Shown here piece by piece: positions 56,279-62,680 of a stretch of 64,000 bases of DNA (the first letter of the stretch is position 1; each line of letters opens with the position of its first letter). This DNA comes from Flavobacterium frigidimaris (GTDB lineage: Bacteria > Bacteroidota > Bacteroidia > Flavobacteriales > Flavobacteriaceae). The notes under the pieces were generated by a model. The model worked only from the letters and a program-made list of their open reading frames with translations. It was not told the DNA's origin and searched no databases. The translations under genes were made by a program, and so were the position numbers. The stretch spans positions 1 to 64,000 of the forward strand of contig FQWG01000013.1 in NCBI GenBank assembly GCA_900129595.1, in the 5' to 3' direction.

Positions 56279-56343
56279 CAAATTTAAGGCTCAGGGTTGC
56301 TTTTTCCAATTATTTAGATAGTCAAAACCAGTAGTTTCAGCGG
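56279..56343 (-). promoter_or_regulatory. Conserved activator-type element plus -7 box, unit 3 (sheath operon)
   Basis: Minus strand: CTGAAACTACTG (56329-56340, first bases degenerate), 42-base gap, TAAATTTG (56279-56286), an exact TAnnTTTG. It is 239 bases before the sheath ATG and just after the stop of the 59-residue gene. Confidence 0.75.
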
Positions 56344-56344
56344 T

Positions 56345-56524
56345 TTAAGCTCTGGCCTCTGTAGCGAGTCCTTCATTTATAATAGTATAAATAGTGCGCT
56401 CTGTAAGGAACAAAGTATCCGAAAGTTCAGATACTACAACTTTCATTTGTTTAGCTTGATTTCTATTTAGATAGTTGATCACATACTCTCTCCTTTTGTC
56501 TAATAGTGTTCTGCTTCTCTTCAT
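56345..56524 (-). CDS. Small helical, likely DNA-binding protein (59 residues); candidate activator
   Basis: ATG at 56524, stop at 56345-56347. The protein is basic at its start (MKRSRTLLDKRREYVINYLN), then LSDTLFLTERTIYTIINEG, which reads like a helix-turn-helix with a recognition helix. It lies 103 bases after the tail-terminator-like gene, and the sheath promoter element begins two bases beyond its stop. Low content of stops and codon use match the neighbours. It is in the transcript controlled by the S24 repressor, so it may switch on the other units. Function is inferred. Confidence 0.7.
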   Translation of the reverse strand: MKRSRTLLDKRREYVINYLNRNQAKQMKVVVSELSDTLFLTERTIYTIINEGLATEARA

Positions 56525-56626
56525 GTTTTGGGTTTTTAAAAAAGATGGGTTGATTTTATTTATGATTTGGCTTCGTGTACTGCGGTATTTTTATGCCATG
56601 TAATTTTATTTGATTGTTTATTGAGA

Positions 56627-57202
56627 TTAAGTAGTGGTTTTTAAATCAATATTTCCTTCGACCTGATTAGGGTTTATTCCGATGATTCCGGATTCTAAGT
56701 CATAGCCTAACTCTTCCAGTTCTTCATTACTTAAACCATTATTAAAAAGAATGTATTTCTTTTTTAAGATATTTTCTATCAAGGTGGTTTTATAGGTGAT
56801 CTCCCAAATAAAATAATCATTTTTATTCCAGTACGTGTGTTCATTCGTACATTGTTTTTCTCTTATTTTAAATGTTGAATTAGTGTCTATAGCAGCATTA
56901 CTGTTGCTATTAGACAATACCGCTTTGTCTATTCGTTGGGCAATATCAAATGCATTTGCGTAACTTGTTGAAGAAATAGTTGCTACGGGTAGTATAATAT
57001 AGAGGCAAAATGATACATCTGCCTTGTAGTTTTTTTCAGAAGATGTTTCCCAGTCTACAGTATCGTATTTAAACATTACTACCGGTGTCTCAATAGAATC
57101 TTTAAAAATGGCATCACTATAAAGTTGCACTGTTGGCGCATTAGAATTAAACTCTGTTTCGATTGCGTTCTTTTTTTCGGTATAAAAGTCTTTTAGGATC
57201 AT
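56627..57202 (-). CDS. Putative tail terminator-like protein
   Basis: A 191-residue protein. I start at ATG 57202; the longer frame to 57223 begins with TTG that is part of the -7 box. It has FYTEKKNAIETEFNSNAPTVQLYSDAIFKDSIETPVVMFKY and a beta-rich core, and KYILFNNGLSNEELEEL near the end. Size and position before sheath and tube fit a tail completion/terminator role. No firm family match. Confidence 0.55.
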   Translation of the reverse strand: MILKDFYTEKKNAIETEFNSNAPTVQLYSDAIFKDSIETPVVMFKYDTVDWETSSEKNYKADVSFCLYIILPVATISSTSYANAFDIAQRIDKAVLSNSNSNAAIDTNSTFKIREKQCTNEHTYWNKNDYFIWEITYKTTLIENILKKKYILFNNGLSNEELEELGYDLESGIIGINPNQVEGNIDLKTTT

Positions 57203-57220
57203 ATGGTGGATTATTTTTGA

Positions 57221-57286
57221 CAAATATACAACATATGTTTTGATTATTGCAACATATTACGATGAAAAATGCAGTAATTTCAGTAA
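57221..57286 (-). promoter_or_regulatory. Conserved activator-type element plus -7 box, unit 4 (repressed promoter)
   Basis: Minus strand: TACTGAAATTACTG (57272-57286, one change), 43-base gap, TATATTTG (57221-57228), an exact TAnnTTTG. The box abuts the repressor-type boxes at 57229. It drives the terminator-like and 59-residue genes. Confidence 0.75.
57229..57260. promoter_or_regulatory. Repressor operator pair, left
   Basis: CAACATATGTT (57229) and GCAACATATTAC (57249) are spaced 20 bases apart next to the minus -7 box. Confidence 0.65.
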
Positions 57287-57410
57287 TATGATTTGGTTTT
57301 TTATATTGACTATTAGAGTAATACAGTAAGAAAAAGCCTTTAAAATGCTTTAAATTCAGATGTTACGTAAAATAAACAGAAAAGAATGCTATTATTTATG
57401 ATATATTTTT

Positions 57411-57460
57411 TAGTTTTGCAACATATAGTGGAATATGTGTTATTTTTTGAAACATATTAC
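57411..57460 (+). promoter_or_regulatory. Repressor gene promoter with operator boxes, right
   Basis: TAGTTTTG (57411-57418) is an exact -7 box for the repressor gene. GCAACATATAG overlaps its end (57418), an inverted AATATGTGTTA lies at 57432 and GAAACATATTAC at 57449. These repeat the left boxes, implying autoregulation. Confidence 0.65.
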
Positions 57461-57483
57461 ATAATTAAAACAAATGCAACAAC

Positions 57484-58284
57484 ATGGAAATACATACTAA
57501 GATAAAACGTATTATAGACGAGCTGAAGTTAAACAATAACTCGTTTGCAAAGTTAATAGGAGTAACCAGTACTACAATAGATAGTATCACTATTGGAAGA
57601 TTGCAGTCTGACGGAGAAAGAAAAAGGACAAAGCCAGGTTTTGATTTGCTGCAAAGTATCATTACACATTGTAATGTAAACCCGGACTATTTTTTTGGAA
57701 ACAGTGATGAAATTTTTGCCAATAAAACCACTGGTGAAGTGGGGCTGAATTTACCTAAGATTATAACGGTAAATGAAGACGGGGAGGAGAATATTAATTT
57801 TGTCGGAGTAAAAGCAAGAGCAGGTTATTTAGACGGTTATGCTGATCCGGAATATATGGAAAGTCTTCCGTCATTTAGTATGCCAATGCTAAAAAACGGA
57901 ACCTATAGATGTTTTGAAATAAAAGGAAACTCGATGTCGACTACGATTCATGACGGCGATTACCTTTTTGGAAAATACGTTGATAATTTTGATGATATTC
58001 TCGACGGGAGAATTTATGTTATTATCAGTAAAAATGATGGAGTAGTGGTAAAAAGGGTTCTGAATAGAATCAGGGAAAGCGGAAAATTAATCCTGAAATC
58101 GGATAATAGAGACGGAAATTACCCGATGTATTCTATTTATGCCGAGGATATTCTGGAGGTTTGGTACGCGAGTATGTACGCCTCTAAACAAATGCCGGAT
58201 CCTATCAATATTTATGAAAAGATTCATGATCTCGAAAGTAAATTTTATGAAATGGAAGAGACTTTGAGGAAGAAACTAAATTAA
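57484..58284 (+). CDS. S24-family (LexA/CI-like) repressor
   Basis: A 266-residue regulator. The N-terminal XRE helix-turn-helix (about 1-70) reads NNNSFAKLIGVTSTTIDSITIGRLQSDGE. The C-terminal S24 domain has the Ser150 nucleophile in KGNSM and Lys190 in VVVKRV, with a possible Ala113-Gly114 cleavage site in ARAGYL. Such repressors self-cleave under SOS. It is transcribed opposite to the tail units and probably represses unit 4. A C-terminal coiled helix (YEKIHDLESKFYEMEETLRKK) may aid oligomerisation. It ends 57 bases before a bidirectional terminator. Confidence 0.9.
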   Translation: MEIHTKIKRIIDELKLNNNSFAKLIGVTSTTIDSITIGRLQSDGERKRTKPGFDLLQSIITHCNVNPDYFFGNSDEIFANKTTGEVGLNLPKIITVNEDGEENINFVGVKARAGYLDGYADPEYMESLPSFSMPMLKNGTYRCFEIKGNSMSTTIHDGDYLFGKYVDNFDDILDGRIYVIISKNDGVVVKRVLNRIRESGKLILKSDNRDGNYPMYSIYAEDILEVWYASMYASKQMPDPINIYEKIHDLESKFYEMEETLRKKLN

Positions 58285-58340
58285 TATTTTTCTAAATAAA
58301 ATGAAACTTTCAAATGTTTGAATTTGAGGTTTTTGAAATA

Positions 58341-58383
58341 AAAAAAGCACCTCTTACGTTTAAATGTAAGAGGTGCTTTTTTT
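58341..58383. terminator. Bidirectional terminator between repressor and hub unit
   Basis: AAAAAAGCACCTCTTAC and GTAAGAGGTGCTTTTTTT form a perfect stem with A/U tracts on both sides. Confidence 0.92.
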
Positions 58384-58401
58384 ATTTTAAAAGAAGAACT
58401 T

Positions 58402-58617
58402 TTAAGAAATACTTCCTGTCCCGGTTCCGGTTTGAGCTGATGCAGATCCTGTTGTAGTAACTGTGGTGGTTACGGTTCCTGATTTAACGAATGCTTCGAT
58501 TGCAGTTGCTAATTTTGCGGCAAGGTTATCGATAGACGATGCGTTATCTGTTTTTCCTTTTTCCTCGTTTAAAAGAGCTTTTATTGATCCTTCTAAACCT
58601 GATTTGTTTAAAGCCAT
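58402..58617 (-). CDS. Small tail-cluster protein, 71 residues
   Basis: Begins MALNKSGLEGSIKALLNEEKG and ends in a Thr/Gly-rich stretch (TVTTTVTTTGSASAQTGTGTG). The N-terminal pattern recurs in small phage tail proteins encoded after the spike, but the role is unknown. It is the last gene of the hub/spike unit, seven bases from the spike gene stop. It could cap the spike or be a small fibre-tip protein. Confidence 0.55.
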   Translation of the reverse strand: MALNKSGLEGSIKALLNEEKGKTDNASSIDNLAAKLATAIEAFVKSGTVTTTVTTTGSASAQTGTGTGSIS

Positions 58618-58624
58618 AATGATA

Positions 58625-59629
58625 TTATTTTAATAGTTCTGTTAATTTTCCTTTTAGTATTGTAAGTTGAGGTAAATTAATTGGTGGCCCTGATGGTCCC
58701 ATGGGCGTGGGAACTGTAATTTTTCCTATTTCATCTATTAGTTCTTCAAGTTTAGATTTTAAACTTTTTCCGCCTACATCTATTTTAAATTGACCATCCA
58801 TTTCCAGTGTTAAATCGCCTTTTGTAAATGAAGTTTTAGTATCTGAAATTGTAGCTTCAAAGCCGTCTTTAATGGTGACTTTTGCTTCTTTATCTTTTAA
58901 ATTAAAGATTGTATTTCCTTTATTGAGATTAATTTCGGTATGTAATTCATCAAAAGTTATTTTTTGTTTTTCAGTACCTTCTTTATCGAAAAATTGCATT
59001 GCTGCATTTGAATTTTCTCCTGAAGTAAGTGTGAATTTTAAACGCTCTTTAATATCTTCACCATTAACAGTACTTAAAATAGTTTGCTGCTGATTTCCAT
59101 TAAAGATGTTCTTCGAAATTTCTTTACCATTTTCATCATAGAAAGAGGTGGTAATATTTGAATCTTTTTTGCTGCTAAATTCTATTTGAGCGATGTTTTT
59201 GTAAGTAGGCTTTGCAGTTGATGATGCACTTTCGCTAGATTGTTTGAATAACATTTGAAGTTTACCTACTTCAGTATTGATTTCCAGATATTGATTTTCA
59301 TCATTTTTGAATCGAATAAAAGAACGTTCAATTTCTGAAAACTGCGAAACAAATGCTCTCGTTTCTACACCATCTATAATGGTAGCCAAAACCCAGCTGT
59401 CTTTTTTAGGAATGGTAATAATTCCTTGTTCTACATCAAGGATTGAAGCTTTCAATCGTACATTTTTAAGTATGGCGCCATCAGCACGCATAATATTTAC
59501 AGTATAAGCGTCCTTTGTATTATGAGCTGATTCTGTCTCATTATTTATTTCGATGACTTTTGCTGCAAAAGTTTCAATAATTTGATTTTTATTGGCGACA
59601 TCTTTTATTAGATCTGTTATATTTCCCAT
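58625..59629 (-). CDS. Baseplate spike protein (gpV/VgrG-tip-like)
   Basis: A 334-residue spike. An OB-fold like N-terminal section (about 20-115; LKASILDVEQGIITIPKKDSWVLATIIDG) is followed by a long beta-repeat (about 120-290, IRFKNDENQYLEI, KGNTIFNLKDKEAKVTIKDG), the beta-prism seen in spikes. It ends with a proline-rich and helical tail. It follows the hub gene by ten bases, the order hub-spike as in phage gpD-gpV. It would puncture the target membrane. Confidence 0.75.
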   Translation of the reverse strand: MGNITDLIKDVANKNQIIETFAAKVIEINNETESAHNTKDAYTVNIMRADGAILKNVRLKASILDVEQGIITIPKKDSWVLATIIDGVETRAFVSQFSEIERSFIRFKNDENQYLEINTEVGKLQMLFKQSSESASSTAKPTYKNIAQIEFSSKKDSNITTSFYDENGKEISKNIFNGNQQQTILSTVNGEDIKERLKFTLTSGENSNAAMQFFDKEGTEKQKITFDELHTEINLNKGNTIFNLKDKEAKVTIKDGFEATISDTKTSFTKGDLTLEMDGQFKIDVGGKSLKSKLEELIDEIGKITVPTPMGPSGPPINLPQLTILKGKLTELLK

Positions 59630-59639
59630 TTTGTATTTT

Positions 59640-60941
59640 TTATACTGTTTCTACTCTTCGTCCTATATAAATTTTTTGTCTGTAGCCGTTTTCGCCATAG
59701 CTTCGTTCTACTTTTTCGACCTGAAAAGTCCCGTTTTTTTCTTCGTCCTTGGCGTTTTCCAGAATCACCTTGTCGGTGGGGCGTACAAATGGTTCACCAA
59801 AAGTCAGGAAATAGCCTTCAAATCCGCTGGGTTTCGATTGCATGGCTCTTGAAGCGGCATATTGATACAATTCTGCAGCAACTTCTGTTGTTGCTTTTTT
59901 GAATGCCGCAGGATCATTAGGCAAATCATCGTTGTCATTATGCATAACATGGGTTTTTACTAATTGCCCATTCGGATCACCTAATTCAATATAAATTGGC
60001 GTATTCGAATTTTTAAAGTATTTCTCAACCCGCATACGGGTATTTTTTGTCGTTTCGTTGACCACGACCAATTGATCTTCGATAATATTATAACGAAACC
60101 TAAAACGTGCTTTTCCTAAAAAACCACCTGAAACAGATTGCGCTATTTTGTTTAATTGGGAACCTAAGAGGCTAAGTCCCTGATTGATTAATTTTTTGAC
60201 CAATGCTCCTGCTAACGGACTTTTAATGAAATTTCGATCAATAAAACCGGCTAATTCGGCTGTTGTATGTTGCTGCGGATTATTCGTAATAGTAAGAACC
60301 GGAGCTAAATCTTCGGTTTTGAAATAGGTATAGATTCCTTTGTCTTTTAGCATCTCAAAAACCTGGGCCAAACTTTGATTTCTGTTAATCATTACATTGC
60401 CCAATTCCTCATCGAGAGCATTTACTTTAAAAGGTAATTTTAGTTCTTTGATTCTTTTTTCGAAGAAGGTTTTAGGATTAAAACTTTCAACATTTGTGGT
60501 CGGGTTGGTTGATACAACATTCAGAACGTCACTTTTATCCTGAACATCATCGTCTTTTACGGCTTTTACTTTTTTAAAAGCATACATCGCATCTTCGCAG
60601 GTGATGACAGCATTGATATCTGTTTGTACTCCTGTGATATACCCTCTGAAAGCCGGTTTGTAATCGCCATCGTATCCTAAAAATATTTCGATAAAATTTT
60701 CGAGCTTAAAAAAATCATAAATTGATTTTTCTTTTCCATCTGCATCTTTAAACAAGTTTTGGTCAAATCCTTTGGTATCCGTATATACTTTTTGCGGCAT
60801 TACAATAGTAGCTGTATCGGTAAGGGTTTTGTATGAACTGCTGATGTCTACATTTTTGACATAAGTAAATTCATAATATTTGGGAGTGGGGATGAGTCGT
60901 ACCGTTTCGTAGACTCTGATTTTAGCATTTAGGTTAAGCAT
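59640..60941 (-). CDS. Baseplate hub protein (gpD/gp27-like)
   Basis: A 433-residue hub component. It starts LNAKIRVYETVRLIPTPKYYEFTYVKNVDISSSYKTLTDTATIVMP, with the two-barrel layout of gp27-like late control proteins. It includes FFKLENFIEIFLGYDGDYKPAFRGYITGV and the C-terminal FVRPTDKVILENAKDEEKNGTFQVEKVERSYGENGYRQKIYIGR. The start overlaps the DUF6046-like gene by eight bases, indicating coupled translation. It anchors the spike. Confidence 0.78.
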   Translation of the reverse strand: MLNLNAKIRVYETVRLIPTPKYYEFTYVKNVDISSSYKTLTDTATIVMPQKVYTDTKGFDQNLFKDADGKEKSIYDFFKLENFIEIFLGYDGDYKPAFRGYITGVQTDINAVITCEDAMYAFKKVKAVKDDDVQDKSDVLNVVSTNPTTNVESFNPKTFFEKRIKELKLPFKVNALDEELGNVMINRNQSLAQVFEMLKDKGIYTYFKTEDLAPVLTITNNPQQHTTAELAGFIDRNFIKSPLAGALVKKLINQGLSLLGSQLNKIAQSVSGGFLGKARFRFRYNIIEDQLVVVNETTKNTRMRVEKYFKNSNTPIYIELGDPNGQLVKTHVMHNDNDDLPNDPAAFKKATTEVAAELYQYAASRAMQSKPSGFEGYFLTFGEPFVRPTDKVILENAKDEEKNGTFQVEKVERSYGENGYRQKIYIGRRVETV

Positions 60942-61491
60942 TGTCTCTGATTATTAGTTCAACGGTTTCATCTGATGTAGCACTGGCCGTAAATTTTTGA
61001 ATATTTTTTGTTCCGGAAATCGAAGGAATAGAGTAGGAGTCGATCACTAATTCGTAAATTCCAAATCGGTTTAAAATGGCATGCGTTACTCTTAGAGCAT
61101 AAGGGGTATTTAGGAATTGTTTCAGTAAAAAAAGCTTTTCTTTTGGGTATTCATCTCCGGTTTCATTCGCGATTAGCCCGTCTATCGAAATACTAAAATC
61201 ACCATTTGTAATATGTTCCTTGATGGTAGAATCGCGTCCTTCGATTCCTTCTTTTTTGATGACTTTCGAACGATTTAGGTTAACCGTAACAGCATCTATT
61301 CGTAAACTGGGTAAATTAAAGTCTTTTTTTACCAGAGGTTCAAAAACCAAAGGAGCAAAAACTCTCAGGTTAAATTCGCCGCCGGTTTTATCGATAATAA
61401 AATCTTTTGATTCAGATTCATTATAGTTAATGCCTGTATATTCGGTTTCTTTGGTGGCTAAAATTTCGTTTACATTAAAATTGAATTTCAT
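60934..61491 (-). CDS. DUF6046-like baseplate/tail protein
   Basis: A 185-residue protein. It has LPSLRIDAVTVNLNRSKVIKKEGIEGRDSTIKEHITNGDFSISIDGLI and FLNTPYALRVTHAILNRFGIYELVIDSYSIPSISGTKNIQKF, a pattern I associate with DUF6046 in Bacteroidota tail clusters. It is translated with the hub gene and probably links tube end to hub. Enzyme motifs are absent. Confidence 0.65.
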   Translation of the reverse strand: MKFNFNVNEILATKETEYTGINYNESESKDFIIDKTGGEFNLRVFAPLVFEPLVKKDFNLPSLRIDAVTVNLNRSKVIKKEGIEGRDSTIKEHITNGDFSISIDGLIANETGDEYPKEKLFLLKQFLNTPYALRVTHAILNRFGIYELVIDSYSIPSISGTKNIQKFTASATSDETVELIIRDNA

Positions 61492-61511
61492 AATGATTTA
61501 TTTTTTTGTTT

Positions 61512-61982
61512 TTAATTTGAAAATGTTTGAGCAAAGGCGGTCATGAATGTGTTTTCCATTCTTTTCTCATTGTGTTTTTGTAACCACAAAGCTTCTTCAA
61601 GCAGTTTATAAAACTCATCCATTGCTAATTGATACGGATCGACATGAAACGCATACCGAATAAGTGCCGCGGACTTTTTGAACTCGTCTTTTTGCGGTGT
61701 TGCATCGATAGAGAACTCACTATCATTTTTGATCATGGCCACAATAGAATTTCCTGCGGAAAGCATGAATTCATCATCGTAATTTTCTTCATCCAGGACA
61801 CATTCCTGAAATAAAAACAGAATCGCTTCATGCGGATTGTCCTTGTATTTATTTTGATAATTAAGAAATGTAGTGAAAGTTGGCTTTTTGCAATAAGCAG
61901 TAATTATTTGATCATCAGAGGTCAGCTTTAATACTGTACCGTATTTTTCTTTTAGTTTTTGCAATGTTGCTTGGTCTGGCAT
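61512..61982 (-). CDS. Tail assembly chaperone-like protein, copy 2
   Basis: A 156-residue paralogue of the 53525-53869 product, with a longer C-terminus (KKSAALIRYAFHVDPYQLAMDEFYKLLEEALWLQKHNE). The C-terminal extension is absent from copy 1, as in phage chaperone pairs made by frameshifting, but here copies are separate genes in different units. It precedes the hub genes. No tape-measure gene follows it within the window. Confidence 0.65.
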   Translation of the reverse strand: MPDQATLQKLKEKYGTVLKLTSDDQIITAYCKKPTFTTFLNYQNKYKDNPHEAILFLFQECVLDEENYDDEFMLSAGNSIVAMIKNDSEFSIDATPQKDEFKKSAALIRYAFHVDPYQLAMDEFYKLLEEALWLQKHNEKRMENTFMTAFAQTFSN

Positions 61983-62007
61983 TTTTATGGTTTTAGAGAT
62001 TGTGAGA

Positions 62008-62202
62008 TTAAATGTTGCTGTCTCTGCTTTCTTTTTTTAGGACTTCGGTGAGACTTTCATTTTTTTCGGAAACGCTTAAAGGCGCGATGGTAAAACTTTC
62101 TATAAAAATGTTTCCCTCTGTGGCTTGTCCCAAGGGATTTTTGAAATTGCTCATGTCAGGTATTTTAGGCGTTTCTCCTAAGTCTCTTGGTGTATAATCC
62201 AT
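62008..62202 (-). CDS. Unknown 64-residue protein, first in the hub unit
   Basis: Pro/Asn-rich start (MDYTPRDLGETPKIPDMSNF), a short beta segment (GNIFIESFTIAPLSVSEK) and a charged end. No homology is recognised. It is the first frame after the element at 62338-62403 and ends 25 bases before the chaperone-like gene. Confidence 0.6.
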   Translation of the reverse strand: MDYTPRDLGETPKIPDMSNFKNPLGQATEGNIFIESFTIAPLSVSEKNESLTEVLKKESRDSNI

Positions 62203-62337
62203 GATGGGTGAATGTTTAATGGTTAATATGATTGTTGAAGGTATTGTCTACAGATGAGGTATCCATTCTCAAAAAAAATTGAAAATAAAGTGGATTATTA
62301 TGTCTTTTGGGATGCTAATAGTGGTTATTAGAGGATG

Positions 62338-62403
62338 TAAAAATAGGGCAGAAGTGCGTGAAAAACGAATAATTGAATGACCGTTTTCAGTAGTTTCAGT
62401 AAA
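62338..62403 (-). promoter_or_regulatory. Conserved activator-type element plus -7 box, unit 5 (hub operon)
   Basis: Minus strand: TACTGAAACTACTG (62389-62403), 43-base gap, TATTTTTA (62338-62345), 136 bases before the first ATG. The identical 14-mer and near-identical spacing repeat at sites 1-2. Confidence 0.75.
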
Positions 62404-62542
62404 ATGTGATTTTTGTTTAATATGTTGTTATGTAGGTGTTTGTGGTTTTATTTTGTTCTTTTTTTTAGAATTGTTATTCATGAAAAAAGAAATCCTGCAG
62501 CTACACTTTTTGAATAAATTTCACACTCAAATATTCGCAGAC

Positions 62543-62592
62543 AAAAACACCCAAAATCATTAGAGATAAAAATCCTCCGACGATTTTGGGTG
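62543..62592 (-). terminator. Terminator of the right-hand fibre gene
   Basis: CACCCAAAATC (62548-62558) pairs with GATTTTGGGTG (62582-62592), followed on the minus strand by GTTTTTG. Confidence 0.8.
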
Positions 62593-62680
62593 AGTGGGTT
62601 TAAAAATTAATGTGAGCTTGTTTTTGAATATTCGCTAATTTTTTAATTTGTACTTTGAAATACAATAAAAAGAATAATAT

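Noticed and set aside
57203-57223. Longer TTG-started form of the terminator-like gene
   Set aside because: The TTG forms part of the -7 box TATATTTG, so it would lie upstream of the transcript start.
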